Shown here: piece after piece, positions 28,737 through 38,010 of the stretch
How positions within the stretch are numbered: position 1 is the first letter of the stretch
Layout of the letters: each line of letters starts with the position of its first letter
Assembly: GCA_937928575.1 (NCBI GenBank)
Contig: CALFWW010000191.1
Coordinates: 1-58,628 of the forward strand
Length of the DNA: 58,628 bases
Origin: an uncultured Saprospiraceae bacterium
Lineage (GTDB): Bacteria > Bacteroidota > Bacteroidia > Chitinophagales > Saprospiraceae
Direction of reading: 5' to 3'
Made by a program: the position numbers and the translations under genes
The notes under the pieces: model-generated
What the model saw: the letters and a program-made list of their open reading frames with translations, nothing else
Databases searched by the model: none
Told to the model about the DNA's origin: nothing

Positions 28737-30035
28737 TTAAAAATTCTGTTCATAATATTGGACAATCCGTTCATCGACCATTATATCTCTTGGCTCAATA
28801 GGTTTGCGTAGAATAATTCCTTCCAAAGTACGACATCTACTTAAGGCAACGTAGGTTTGACCATGCTCAAATGCACCACCTTTCATATTGATAATAACTC
28901 GGTCAAATGTCTTTCCTTGACTTTTATGAATCGTCATCGCCCATGCTAATTTCAATGGAAATTGTTCGAAACTACCAATCACATCAGATTTAATATCGTC
29001 TGGTTTGTCGGAATCTAATTTGTATTTCTGAATTTCCCATGTCATTCTTTCCACTTCAATCAGCTCCGTTTTATCCGAATCTCGACGAACAGACACTTTT
29101 ATCAAATCATCGGATAGTTCTACAATTTTACCAATCGTTCCATTCACGAATTGTTTCTTAGGATCATTTTTGATAAACATCACTTGTGCACCCACTTTCA
29201 ATATCAATGGGGTAGTAGTTGGAAACAATCTTTCATTAAAAGCACCGGATACTCTTGGAATAAATAAATGCTCATCGCCACCGACTTTTGCAATTTTTTC
29301 TTTATTGATTTGGTTGACCACGGCGTTACGTGCGGATAGGGTTATATAATAATCACCCACTTCTTCATCAGGTAAAAAACGTTGATTCAAATCTTCCAAA
29401 TCATCATAGTCGATATGATTCAATCGGATGGCATCCAGCAGTCGTTGAAAGTGACGAGACTCTTGTCTAAAGTTGGTTCTCAATTCAATTCCATCCAACC
29501 AAAATCCTTCATCAAATACTTTGGCAGAAAAGAAATACGGACTTTCATAATATCCTGAAAACAATTCCTTTTCTTCCATCGTTGCAACCACAGGAGGCAA
29601 TTGGAACATATCCCCAAACACAACCATCTGCACCCCACCAAATGGTAAAGTGACATCTCGTCCATTGATCCGCATAAACCGATCGATATTATCCAACATA
29701 TCGGCACGCACCATCGAAATCTCATCAATGATAATCATGTCGATGTTTTTGTACATTCGATGATTTTTTCGTTGTCTGATTTCATCGGGATTCAACAACT
29801 TGGGTGGAAATCCAAAAAAGGAATGAATAGTTTGACCTTTTACATTGAGTGCAGCAATACCAGTAGGAGCGAGTACGACTACTTTCTTTTTGGTGGTATT
29901 GCGAAAGGTCGTCAGCAACGTAGATTTTCCAGTCCCAGCACGACCTGTGATGAAATAGTGGGTATCCGTCTTCTCCATTTGAGCCAAAGCATATTCAAAG
30001 TCTTTGTTGAGCTTCAGCGGTTTTTTGTTTAGCAC
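28737..30035 (-). CDS. PIF1-like superfamily 1 DNA helicase
   Basis: This is a 432-residue ATP-dependent helicase of the compact bacterial PIF1/RecD-related type. Motif I is GRAGTGKST (31-39), followed by VVVLAPTGIAALNVKGQTIH (motif Ia, characteristic of PIF1), IIIDEISMVRADMLD (motif II), VFGDMFQLPPV (motif III), and the C-terminal AWAMTIHKSQGKTFDRVII and YVALSRCRTLEGI (motifs V and VI). It should unwind DNA 5' to 3'; the usual cell role is in genome stability. The start codon is GTG at 30033-30035. It lies 83 bases after the nuclease gene on the same strand. Confidence 0.9.
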   Translation of the reverse strand: MLNKKPLKLNKDFEYALAQMEKTDTHYFITGRAGTGKSTLLTTFRNTTKKKVVVLAPTGIAALNVKGQTIHSFFGFPPKLLNPDEIRQRKNHRMYKNIDMIIIDEISMVRADMLDNIDRFMRINGRDVTLPFGGVQMVVFGDMFQLPPVVATMEEKELFSGYYESPYFFSAKVFDEGFWLDGIELRTNFRQESRHFQRLLDAIRLNHIDYDDLEDLNQRFLPDEEVGDYYITLSARNAVVNQINKEKIAKVGGDEHLFIPRVSGAFNERLFPTTTPLILKVGAQVMFIKNDPKKQFVNGTIGKIVELSDDLIKVSVRRDSDKTELIEVERMTWEIQKYKLDSDKPDDIKSDVIGSFEQFPLKLAWAMTIHKSQGKTFDRVIINMKGGAFEHGQTYVALSRCRTLEGIILRKPIEPRDIMVDERIVQYYEQNF

Positions 30036-30118
30036 TCTTGGTTGTTTTATGTAAGTTTAGTGTTGAATTTTAGTTGTTTTTTCTTAGTATTCCTGTCTGC
30101 AGCTTGGGATACCGATCT

Positions 30119-31180
30119 CTACTTCTCTTTCAACAAATAAATATAAACAGGGAAGTGATCCGAATAACCACCCATGTAAGTATCTCCCACAAAAGTTCTC
30201 AACGGATAGCCTTTAAATTGTCCGGTCTTTTGGACCATGAATTTCTTGTTGTGGACTGCTGCTTTATGAAAGAAATAGCCTTTCTGACGCTTGTCTAATA
30301 ATTTTTCGGAGAAAGCAATTTGATCAAACAAACTCCAAGCATCTCGCCATGCGGTCGTACCGATTCCTTTTTTGTAGAACTCATACATAGGGTTGAATAA
30401 ATCTCCCTTCATTACTTTCTTTTGTTTTCCTTTTGCTCTGAGAATTTTGCACATACTTTTATTAGATGGATCATCATTCATGTCACCCATAACAATGACC
30501 TTCACGTCTGGATCTGCAGTTTGCAAGGAATCGATAACACTTCTACACAATGCGGCGGCTGCATTACGACGAGGAGCAGACCGAGCTTCACCACCGCTTC
30601 TTGATGGCCAGTGATTGACCAATACATGCATAGGTTCTCCATCAAAAATTCCTGAAACAAAAAGTATATCACGAGTATAAATCCGATTTCCTTTATCTTC
30701 ATAAATCATCAATGGCAAATTCTGACTCGCAGTGACTTCAAAATATTTTGGTTGGTACAATAATGCAACATCAATCCCACGTTTATCAGGAGAATCATAA
30801 TGGACAATAGAATAATTTTGTTTTTCCAATTTTTTGTGTGCCACTAAATCTTCCAGCACCATTTTATTCTCTACTTCACAAACACCTAAAATTGCAAGTC
30901 CATCAGGTGTCATTGTGGTTCCTAATTGACTAATGACCTCTGCTAAATTTCCTTGCTTTTCCTTGTAGATTTCCTTCGTATAATTTTTGCGACCATCAGG
31001 AGTGAATTCACTATCTCTCACATCAGGTGTATCCTCGGTATCAAAGAGATTTTCAAAATTCCAAAAACCAACGCAAGCCACCTTATATTTTTTTTCTGCT
31101 TCTTGAGCATTTAGCGGCATTAAGATAGCACTTGCTATAAGGAGAAATAAGCTTCTGATAATCATATGTTTATATTTCAT
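30119..31180 (-). CDS. Exported endonuclease/exonuclease/phosphatase (EEP) family nuclease
   Basis: This 353-residue protein has an N-terminal signal peptide (about 1-25; SLFLLIASAILMPLNAQ) and an EEP catalytic domain. The conserved blocks are WNFENLFDTEDTPD (Asn of the active site), AILGVCEVENKMVL (metal-binding Glu), VNHWPSRSGGEA, VIVMGDMNDDPSN (catalytic Asp/Asn) and GGYSDHFPVYIYL (catalytic His). This group in Bacteroidota includes secreted DNases and related phosphodiesterases. It is divergent from a TonB receptor and DUF5689 lipoprotein operon, with a foldback repeat between, which suggests a shared job in nucleic-acid uptake. Confidence 0.9.
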   Translation of the reverse strand: MKYKHMIIRSLFLLIASAILMPLNAQEAEKKYKVACVGFWNFENLFDTEDTPDVRDSEFTPDGRKNYTKEIYKEKQGNLAEVISQLGTTMTPDGLAILGVCEVENKMVLEDLVAHKKLEKQNYSIVHYDSPDKRGIDVALLYQPKYFEVTASQNLPLMIYEDKGNRIYTRDILFVSGIFDGEPMHVLVNHWPSRSGGEARSAPRRNAAAALCRSVIDSLQTADPDVKVIVMGDMNDDPSNKSMCKILRAKGKQKKVMKGDLFNPMYEFYKKGIGTTAWRDAWSLFDQIAFSEKLLDKRQKGYFFHKAAVHNKKFMVQKTGQFKGYPLRTFVGDTYMGGYSDHFPVYIYLLKEK

Positions 31181-31228
31181 AATTCGCCATTTTTTATGGA
31201 TTTGCTTTTATTGTTAAGCTACAGACTT

Positions 31229-31390
31229 ATACAAATTGTAATCTAAAAGTGCGGATATATTTGGAAGGAAAATTTTTCGAGATCAAGGCAGAAAACGTAG
31301 ACATAGCCTTAGTTACAGCGAGGCTTTCTAACGAAGATATCGGGAAATTTTTCTCAAAGATAACCGTAATTATAGACTACAATTTGTATT
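31229..31390. repeat. Foldback repeat, copy 3 (complete)
   Basis: This complete 162-bp copy begins ATACAAATTGTAATCTAAAA and ends with the complementary ACAATTTGTATT. Arms of about 50 bases pair imperfectly, including GGAAAATTTTTC on the left and GGGAAATTTTTC on the right (as AAATTT-rich blocks facing each other). The inner part has the conserved GATCAAGGCAGAAAACGTAG and GCCTTAGTTACAGCG blocks seen in copies 1 and 4. It sits in the divergent region between the EEP nuclease and TonB receptor genes and encodes no protein. Confidence 0.85.
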
Positions 31391-31526
31391 AATCAATAAA
31401 TTACGCAAAATTAATGTGTAACTAGGTTCAAATGTATTAATTTTAGAAGCTATTTGAATTGAAGTATATTAAATTCTTTTTAAAAGTAGCATTTACCCTA
31501 TTTTTCCAAACAAGTTTAGTGATAAT

Positions 31527-34289
31527 ATGATCCGAATTACCAAGACTTTATTTGTGCTTGCATTGCTATGTACGGCCACATTTCTTTCTGCTCAATCTGC
31601 AATTTCAGGGACCCTTCAAGATGCTGCTACATCAAACGCATTGGAAGGAGTAGTTGTGACTACAGAAGATGGCGCTTATTCTGTGGTTACCGACAATGTT
31701 GGTGATTTTATCCTAACCGGAATTCCAGGAACCAGTACTACATTGACTTGTAGTTTCAACCAGAAAGTCATTTTCACAAAAACAGTAGAGTTGACTGGAG
31801 AATTGGTTGCACTCGGAATTATAAAACTTGAAAACACAGAAATTATTTTTAATGAGGAAGATATTCCTACAGTTTCATTGACAGAGGCTGATTTGGATGG
31901 AGATAATGATGATGGGCAAGATATTTCGGGTTTGTTGACAGCCTCCCGTGATCGCTTCATTAATACGGCAACTTTTGGTTTTGGTGCTGCACGTTTCAGA
32001 ATACGTGGCTACGACAATCAAAATATCAGCGTCTTCCTAAATGGTGTAGCCATGAATGATCTTGAAAATGGTCGTGCTTATTTCGGTCAATTTGGTGGTC
32101 TGAATGATGTAATGAGAAATAGAGAAACTTCAATCGGAATACAAGATATTGCGTACGCATATGGAGGACTAGGCGGCTCTACTAATATTGATGCAAGAGC
32201 TTCCAGACAACGTAAGCAGATCAGAGCTTCCTATGCTATTTCTAACAGAAGTTACACGAATCGAGTCATGCTCACCTACAATACGGGGATGATGAAAAAT
32301 GGGTGGGCTTTTTCTTTTTCTGGTTCCAAGAGATGGGCAGAAGAGGGATACAATCCTGGATCTTCGTATGATGCTTATTCTTATTTTGCTGCTGTGGATA
32401 AAAAGTGGGGGAATCATTTGACCAGTTTGATTTTTCATGGATCACCAAGTAAAAGAGGAAGAGCGGGAACAGCAGTTCAAGAATTAAGAGATCTTGCCGG
32501 TTCTAATTACTACAGCCCTTTGTGGGGATTCCAAAATGGAGAAAAAAGAAATTCAAGAATTGCCATTAGTCATCAACCAATGGCCTTCCTAAGACACGAT
32601 TGGAATATTACTGAAAATTCAACTTTGACAGCAGTTGTGAGCTATCTATGGGGAAGAAATGGTGGGACTGCACTCAACTGGTTCAATGCGCGTGACCCTC
32701 GTCCTGACTATTACCAACGTCTACCAAGTTTTATAAGTGATCCAGAAATGTCAGCGATTGTTGCCAATTCATTATCGACAAATGAAGCGGAACGACAAGT
32801 AAAATGGGATTTGTTTTACAATGCCAACCGCAACAATGCTTTTGGAGAATATGAAGCCAATCTTTTAGGAACCGACCTAAATGGTGAGACAGGAAATTGG
32901 TCTCAATACATAGTGGAAGACCGTCGTTTTGATACCAATATTGCAAATGCTAGTATTTTGACAACCAATGTTATCAATGACAATCTTACCATCACAGGTG
33001 GTGTTAATTACACACATTACACCCAACACAATTTTAAAGTATTGGATGATTTATTAGGTGGTGATTTTTGGATCGATATCAACCGATTTGCAATTGGTAA
33101 TGGTAATCCAGATGCCATTCAATACAATTTAGATAACCCAAATCGACAGATAAGAGAAGGCGATACATTTGAATATGACTATGATGCCAATATTCGTAAA
33201 GGGTTGGGTTGGTTACAAGGAACTTTTTCGACTAGAAAATTTGATTTCTTCGCTGCAGGAAATGTTTCTAACACTACATTTTGGAGAACAGGAAAATTCA
33301 GAAATGGATTCTTTCCAGAAAATTCTTTGGGTGATTCTGAAAAACAAAGTTTCACCAATTTCGACGTAAAAGGTGGAGTGACATATAAAATTGACGGAAG
33401 AAATTATTTATACGCCAATGGTTCTTACGGAACTCGTGCACCATTTTTTAGAAACTCATTTGTTGCTGCCAGAAAACGAAATGACTTAGTTCCTAATTTA
33501 CAAAGCGAAACCATTCAATCAATTGAAGGTGGATACCTAATGAAGTCCCCAAATTTGAAAGCAAGAGCAACTGCTTATTTCACGGAGTTCAAAGACCAAA
33601 CGAGAATCATATTTGCTTTCTCCGAATTTTTATTGAGAAGATCTGATTTTGCAAGTGTCATCATGACTGGAATTGATCAACGACATACTGGTATCGAACT
33701 AGCATTGGAAGGCAAGGTACTACCTGGTCTTGAAGCATATGGGGTAGCTTCCATGGGGCAATATATTTATACTTCTCGCCCTTCATTATTTGTTGGTTTG
33801 GATGAAGCACCTGGTTTTATTATTGAAGATGAAACCATTTATCAAAAGAATTATTATGTAGGTGGAACACCACAGAATGCGTTTGCACTTGGTTTGAGTT
33901 ATAATTCGCCGAAATTTTGGTTTGCCAATTTAAGTGTCAATTATTTCAACAACGCGTGGTTGGATTTCAACCCATTAAGGAGAACCGCAAAAGGAATTGA
34001 TGGTATTGAGCAAGGTTCTGATGCATGGGAAAATATTTTAGGACAAGAAGCATTACCATCTGCTTTCACGCTTGACTTTTTTGGTGGTAAATCCGTAAGA
34101 CTCAAAAATAACTTATTCATCTATTTAAATGTAGGTGTCAATAATATTTTAGATAACCAAGAATTGATAACAGGAGGATACGAACAACTTCGATTCGATT
34201 TTGAATCAAAAAATCCGAATCGTTTTCCTCCACGTTATTACTACGCATTTGGCCGAAATTATTTTGTAAGCCTGACTGTTAAACTTTAA
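31527..34289 (+). CDS. TonB-dependent receptor
   Basis: This is a 920-residue outer-membrane receptor. It has a signal peptide (TLFVLALLCTATFLSAQ), an N-terminal carboxypeptidase regulatory-like domain (about 25-100; ISGTLQDAATSNALEGVVV), a plug domain (about 125-225; FRIRGYDNQNISVFLNG, then AYGGLGGSTNIDARA) and a 22-strand-type barrel ending in an aromatic-rich strand and the C-terminal VSLTVKL. It should import a substrate bound at the surface, using TonB energy. The substrate cannot be read directly. The DUF5689 lipoprotein gene begins 12 bases downstream, so the two form a receptor-lipoprotein pair, and a secreted nuclease lies on the other side. Confidence 0.9.
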   Translation: MIRITKTLFVLALLCTATFLSAQSAISGTLQDAATSNALEGVVVTTEDGAYSVVTDNVGDFILTGIPGTSTTLTCSFNQKVIFTKTVELTGELVALGIIKLENTEIIFNEEDIPTVSLTEADLDGDNDDGQDISGLLTASRDRFINTATFGFGAARFRIRGYDNQNISVFLNGVAMNDLENGRAYFGQFGGLNDVMRNRETSIGIQDIAYAYGGLGGSTNIDARASRQRKQIRASYAISNRSYTNRVMLTYNTGMMKNGWAFSFSGSKRWAEEGYNPGSSYDAYSYFAAVDKKWGNHLTSLIFHGSPSKRGRAGTAVQELRDLAGSNYYSPLWGFQNGEKRNSRIAISHQPMAFLRHDWNITENSTLTAVVSYLWGRNGGTALNWFNARDPRPDYYQRLPSFISDPEMSAIVANSLSTNEAERQVKWDLFYNANRNNAFGEYEANLLGTDLNGETGNWSQYIVEDRRFDTNIANASILTTNVINDNLTITGGVNYTHYTQHNFKVLDDLLGGDFWIDINRFAIGNGNPDAIQYNLDNPNRQIREGDTFEYDYDANIRKGLGWLQGTFSTRKFDFFAAGNVSNTTFWRTGKFRNGFFPENSLGDSEKQSFTNFDVKGGVTYKIDGRNYLYANGSYGTRAPFFRNSFVAARKRNDLVPNLQSETIQSIEGGYLMKSPNLKARATAYFTEFKDQTRIIFAFSEFLLRRSDFASVIMTGIDQRHTGIELALEGKVLPGLEAYGVASMGQYIYTSRPSLFVGLDEAPGFIIEDETIYQKNYYVGGTPQNAFALGLSYNSPKFWFANLSVNYFNNAWLDFNPLRRTAKGIDGIEQGSDAWENILGQEALPSAFTLDFFGGKSVRLKNNLFIYLNVGVNNILDNQELITGGYEQLRFDFESKNPNRFPPRYYYAFGRNYFVSLTVKL

Positions 34290-34301
34290 AAAAACAATAC
34301 A

Positions 34302-36206
34302 ATGAATACTAGATCATTTTTCTATCTATTTGCTTTTTTAGGATCATTTTTGTTGATCTCTAGTTGTGTTAAAGATGACTTTGATGAACCACCTGCTGAT
34401 GGTGAAGATCCGAATTTGGTTGCCAATGCCACTATTGCAGATATTAAAAGTGTGCATAGTCTTGGCGGATTTACAACTATTACGGAAGACTGGATTGTAG
34501 ATGCCATTGTGGTGGCTGATGATGAATCTGGAAATTTTTACAAGACTATTGTTATTGAAGACGAAACAGGAGGTTTAAATGTACTGATTAATGCAACTGG
34601 TCTATACAATGAATTCACCATCGGAAGAAGAGTATTTATCAAAGCGAAAGGGCTTGTGATCTCTGATTTTAATGGCTTGATTCAATTAGGAGGAAGTTCA
34701 TTCACTGAAGATGATGGAGATGAAAGGTTGGCTGGTATTGAAGAGGTATTGTTAAATGAATTTGTATTTCCTGGTGTACGTAATCAGACAGTAACACCAA
34801 AAGTGTATACTATTTCGGAACTAAATACCAGTCTCAACAGTACCTTGATTCAATTAAATGATGTCGAGTTTCGTGCAACAGATAGAGGCGTTTCTTTTGC
34901 AGATGGCGTTAATAATATTTCTCAAAATTTGACCCTTACAGATTGTACGGGTGCTTCCATTTTAGTAAGAACAAGTGGATTCTGTAATTTTGCAAATGAT
35001 CTGACTCCTACTGGAAATGGAACTTTCGTTGCGATTATGTCCTCCTTCGGGGAAGACAAACAATTATTGATTAGAAATCCATTCGACCTTAACATGACAG
35101 AAGTACTTTGTGATGGTTCTACCGGCGGAGGTGGAGGCGGTGGTGCAGGATGTAGTGGAGAAGGTGATGGAGTCGTCAATGAAAATTTTACCAACCAATT
35201 TGAAGGGGCTGATGTTAATTTTCCAGGATGGTGCAATCTTGCCGTAGAAGGAGAACGTGTATGGTTTACTAGAGTTTTTGACGGAAACCATTATGCTTCG
35301 ATGGGTGCTTTCAATGATCCTGCTCCGGTAGCAGTTTCATGGTTGATTACTGAGAAAATTAATGTAAGCTCACAAAAGTTTTTAAATTTTGAATCCGCTC
35401 AAAATAACTGGACCCACGATGGTTTAAGTGTTTTGATTTCCTCTGATTTTGAGGAAGATCCAAATGCAGCGACCTGGACAACATTAGATTGTACCTTGGC
35501 TCAAGAAAGTGATTCCTGGTATGAATTTATACCATCAGGAGATATCGATTTATCCGCTTTTTCTGGTGAAGTAAATATAGCATTCAAGTACGAAGGAAGT
35601 TCTGCTTCAGGACAAACCGGAAGTTTCCATTTAGACAACATTTTGATTTCTGATGATGGCATCGGCAATGGCGGTGGTGGCGGTGGAAATGATGGTGTTT
35701 GCGAAGGAGAAGGAGATGGTGAGATTAACGAAAACTTTTCTGGTGAAACTAATAATCAAGATGTCAGTTTAAATGGTTGGTGCAACGTTGCTACATCAGG
35801 AACACGTTTGTGGAGAGCACGTGAATTTGACGGGAATGTTTACGTACAGGCAACTGCATTCCAAGATAATGAGCCATTGATGACTGCTTGGTTGATAACA
35901 GAAACAATCGATGTCTCAACACCAAAAACTTTAAACTTTGATGCGGCAACTGCGTTTTATACGCATGATGGTTTGAGCGTCTGGATTTCATCAGATTATA
36001 CAGGTGATCCGTTGGCTGCAAATTGGACACAATTGGATTGCAACCTTCCGGGTAGCGGTCAAGCCAATTACGAATTTGTAAATTCTGGAGATGTTGATTT
36101 ATCCTCATTTTCAGGAAACGTAAATATTGCTTTCAGATATGATGGAGGAAGTTCTACGGGTCAAACTGCAACATTTCAGTTAGACAACGTTGTCGTTTCT
36201 CAGTAA
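34302..36206 (+). CDS. DUF5689 lipoprotein with two choice-of-anchor J domains
   Basis: This is a 634-residue surface lipoprotein with a lipobox (LLISSCVKDD). Residues about 40-270 form DUF5689, whose core (WIVDAIVVADDESGNFYKT, VIEDETGGLNVLI, GRRVFIKAKGLVISDFNG) looks like an OB fold of the nucleic-acid-binding kind. Two choice-of-anchor J domains follow (about 292-450 and 475-632). They are recent duplicates of each other (both contain GWCN, THDGLSV and LDN blocks). Gly-rich linkers (GGGGGGG at about 273 and a similar one at about 455) separate the domains. The gene is 12 bases after the TonB receptor. A role in binding the receptor's substrate at the surface is the likely reading. Confidence 0.85.
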   Translation: MNTRSFFYLFAFLGSFLLISSCVKDDFDEPPADGEDPNLVANATIADIKSVHSLGGFTTITEDWIVDAIVVADDESGNFYKTIVIEDETGGLNVLINATGLYNEFTIGRRVFIKAKGLVISDFNGLIQLGGSSFTEDDGDERLAGIEEVLLNEFVFPGVRNQTVTPKVYTISELNTSLNSTLIQLNDVEFRATDRGVSFADGVNNISQNLTLTDCTGASILVRTSGFCNFANDLTPTGNGTFVAIMSSFGEDKQLLIRNPFDLNMTEVLCDGSTGGGGGGGAGCSGEGDGVVNENFTNQFEGADVNFPGWCNLAVEGERVWFTRVFDGNHYASMGAFNDPAPVAVSWLITEKINVSSQKFLNFESAQNNWTHDGLSVLISSDFEEDPNAATWTTLDCTLAQESDSWYEFIPSGDIDLSAFSGEVNIAFKYEGSSASGQTGSFHLDNILISDDGIGNGGGGGGNDGVCEGEGDGEINENFSGETNNQDVSLNGWCNVATSGTRLWRAREFDGNVYVQATAFQDNEPLMTAWLITETIDVSTPKTLNFDAATAFYTHDGLSVWISSDYTGDPLAANWTQLDCNLPGSGQANYEFVNSGDVDLSSFSGNVNIAFRYDGGSSTGQTATFQLDNVVVSQ

Positions 36207-36249
36207 TTGAAAAAAGTTACTTTTATAAAAATATTCGGTCTAAAAATTA

Positions 36250-36981
36250 ATGGAAAAACAAGTAACAGAAAAACAAAGTGTTTTCAAATTCAAGCAGTTT
36301 TCAATCAATCAAGAAAACTGTGCAATGAAAATAGGCACAGATGGTGTATTGTTAGGCGCATGGTTTGATGCGGCCAATGCCAGCAGCATCTTGGATATTG
36401 GAACAGGTACAGGTGTCATTGCGATCATGGCAGGTCAACGCAACGAAGTTGCCAAAGTGCATGCGGTAGAGATTGAGGACAAAGCATATGAGCAGGCAAA
36501 AAATAATATGGAGACTGCCAATTGGAGTGATCGACTAGAAATCTTCCACAGTTCAATCCAAGATTATTGCAAAACATGCACTAGCAAATACGATGTTATC
36601 TTAAGCAACCCACCTTTCTTTTCCGGTGGTACGCTTTCTGCCAGTAATGAGCGGAATAGTTTTCGCCATACCGTAAAACTTCCAAACGGAGATCTCCTAA
36701 GAGCTGCACAAACTTTGTTAACACCTGCTGGAAAATTCTGTGTTATTCTTCCGTTCATGGAAGGTTTGCGTTTCAAAGAAAGAGCAATGAGCTACAAGTT
36801 ATTCTGCACAAGAATGACCAAAGTAAAAGCGGTCGCCGATGGCAGAACTGAAAGAGTATTGTTGCAATTTGAGTTGACCGACAAACCTCTGGTAGAAGAT
36901 AAGTTGACCATCGCGATAAAGGAAAGAGACTTCACAGATGAGTACATTAATTTGACAAAAGATTTTTATTTGAAGATGTGA
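36250..36981 (+). CDS. tRNA1(Val) (adenine-37-N6)-methyltransferase family enzyme
   Basis: This 243-residue SAM-dependent methyltransferase matches the TrmN6/YfiC group, which makes m6A37 in tRNA1(Val). The SAM motif is LDIGTGTGVIAIMAGQR (motif I, about 45-61), the acidic end of strand 2 is AVEIEDKAYEQA, and the catalytic NPPFF motif is at about 119-123. The N-terminal KFKQFSINQENCAMKIGTDG is characteristic for the family. It begins 43 bases after the DUF5689 gene. It ends with TGA, and a GC-rich terminator follows at 37009. Confidence 0.9.
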   Translation: MEKQVTEKQSVFKFKQFSINQENCAMKIGTDGVLLGAWFDAANASSILDIGTGTGVIAIMAGQRNEVAKVHAVEIEDKAYEQAKNNMETANWSDRLEIFHSSIQDYCKTCTSKYDVILSNPPFFSGGTLSASNERNSFRHTVKLPNGDLLRAAQTLLTPAGKFCVILPFMEGLRFKERAMSYKLFCTRMTKVKAVADGRTERVLLQFELTDKPLVEDKLTIAIKERDFTDEYINLTKDFYLKM

Positions 36982-37008
36982 TTTACATTTTTTAAAAGAT
37001 ATATTTTA

Positions 37009-37042
37009 GGAGCGCTGCGGATTTTTTCGTGGCGCTTTTTTT
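37009..37042 (+). terminator. Rho-independent terminator
   Basis: AGCGC at 37011 pairs with GCGCT at 37032 in a stem that includes G-U pairs, followed by seven T. It closes the tRNA methyltransferase transcript. A run of long G-tracts follows at 37043-37087. Confidence 0.7.
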
Positions 37043-37186
37043 GGGGGGTGGGGGGAATTGGTTGTATTTTGTTATATTGGGGGTGGGTATTCCTTTTTGT
37101 GATTGGTTTTGTGGGTCACAGGCTAAATAGTGTAGGTATGGCGGAAATATATGTACCTATCAGGTGAGAGGTATGGATATACAAAT

Positions 37187-37194
37187 GTTATAGC
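37187..37194 (+). repeat. Left flank of cassette-like unit (GTTATAGC)
   Basis: GTTATAGC followed by TAATAA lies 17 bases upstream of the ATG of the cyclase-like gene. The exact inverse GCTATAAC preceded by AATAAAA lies just after that gene. The pair brackets a single gene in the manner of integron-like cassette ends. Confidence 0.35.
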
Positions 37195-37210
37195 TAATAA
37201 AAAAACTAAC

Positions 37211-38008
37211 ATGAATTACGAACGCAGAATAGTATGTTTCATTGACATCTTAGGATTTAAAAATCATATTGATGAAACCGTTAATGATATGGGAAATGAA
37301 GATGTTGTTGAAAAAATAAATTCAATTATAACAGCAATAAATTTGAGTAAAAAAATTCTATATGATGATGTAATAAAATCAAAAATGGTAACTCAATTTT
37401 CAGATTCAATAGTTATTTCGTTTAAAATTGAAGAAGAAAGTGGAGTTTTCTTTTCATTGCTTGATTTGCTTCATTTATCGTTTGAATTGGCATTTAAAGG
37501 ATATCTAATTAGAGGAGGAGTTGTTTATGGCAAATTGATTCATACTGAAGACTTCGTTTTTGGCCCTGGTCTTAATGCAGCATATCTTTTAGAATCGAAA
37601 GAAGCTAAGTATCCAAGAATCGTAATTGACCCTTCTGTTTTATTAATTGGTAAAACTTTTCCACTATCTATCAACTCAGCGAACGAAGAAGAAGAAAGTA
37701 TTCTTAAGATTGTAAAAACAGATTCTGATAAAAGACTTTACATTGATTATATAAACGGTGCTTACACAGAATTGGACGAAGCAAACTATACGATGATAAA
37801 ATATCTAAGACAGCTTTCAAGTTTGGTGAAAAAAGGATACGAACAAAATATATTGAAAGATGAAAGAGTAAATGAAAAACTTGATTGGCTAAAAGATAAA
37901 GTGAATGCAACTATCCGAGAATTTTCGTCAGGCGCAAAAAAAATTGGAATAATTGATGGAGATGAAAAACTTACACAAGAATATATGAATCTAGAAGAAA
38001 TTGAATAA
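37211..38008 (+). CDS. Class III nucleotidyl cyclase-like protein
   Basis: This is a protein of about 265 residues. I start at the ATG at 37211 (MNYERRIVCFIDILGF); an in-frame ATG at 37151 lies inside the flanking repeat-like DNA. The fold reads as a class III cyclase: CFIDILGFKNHI gives the first metal-binding Asp, MVTQFSDSIVISF the second, and GYLIRGGVVYGKLIHTEDFV and FGPGLNAAYLLESKE match the strand-helix that in cyclases reads RxGIhxGxxxxG...GxxVNxAaRLE. It is a widespread bacterial family without a tested function. Base substrate residues cannot be assigned. The gene is more AT-rich than its neighbours and is bracketed by GTTATAGC/GCTATAAC. A cyclic-nucleotide signalling role, as in Pycsar, is possible but no effector is adjacent. 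Confidence 0.7.
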   Translation: MNYERRIVCFIDILGFKNHIDETVNDMGNEDVVEKINSIITAINLSKKILYDDVIKSKMVTQFSDSIVISFKIEEESGVFFSLLDLLHLSFELAFKGYLIRGGVVYGKLIHTEDFVFGPGLNAAYLLESKEAKYPRIVIDPSVLLIGKTFPLSINSANEEEESILKIVKTDSDKRLYIDYINGAYTELDEANYTMIKYLRQLSSLVKKGYEQNILKDERVNEKLDWLKDKVNATIREFSSGAKKIGIIDGDEKLTQEYMNLEEIE

Positions 38009-38010
38009 AA

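Noticed and set aside
37211..38008. Complete Pycsar-type defence operon
   Set aside because: The cyclase-like gene has no adjacent effector gene; its neighbours are a tRNA methyltransferase and broken propeller fragments.
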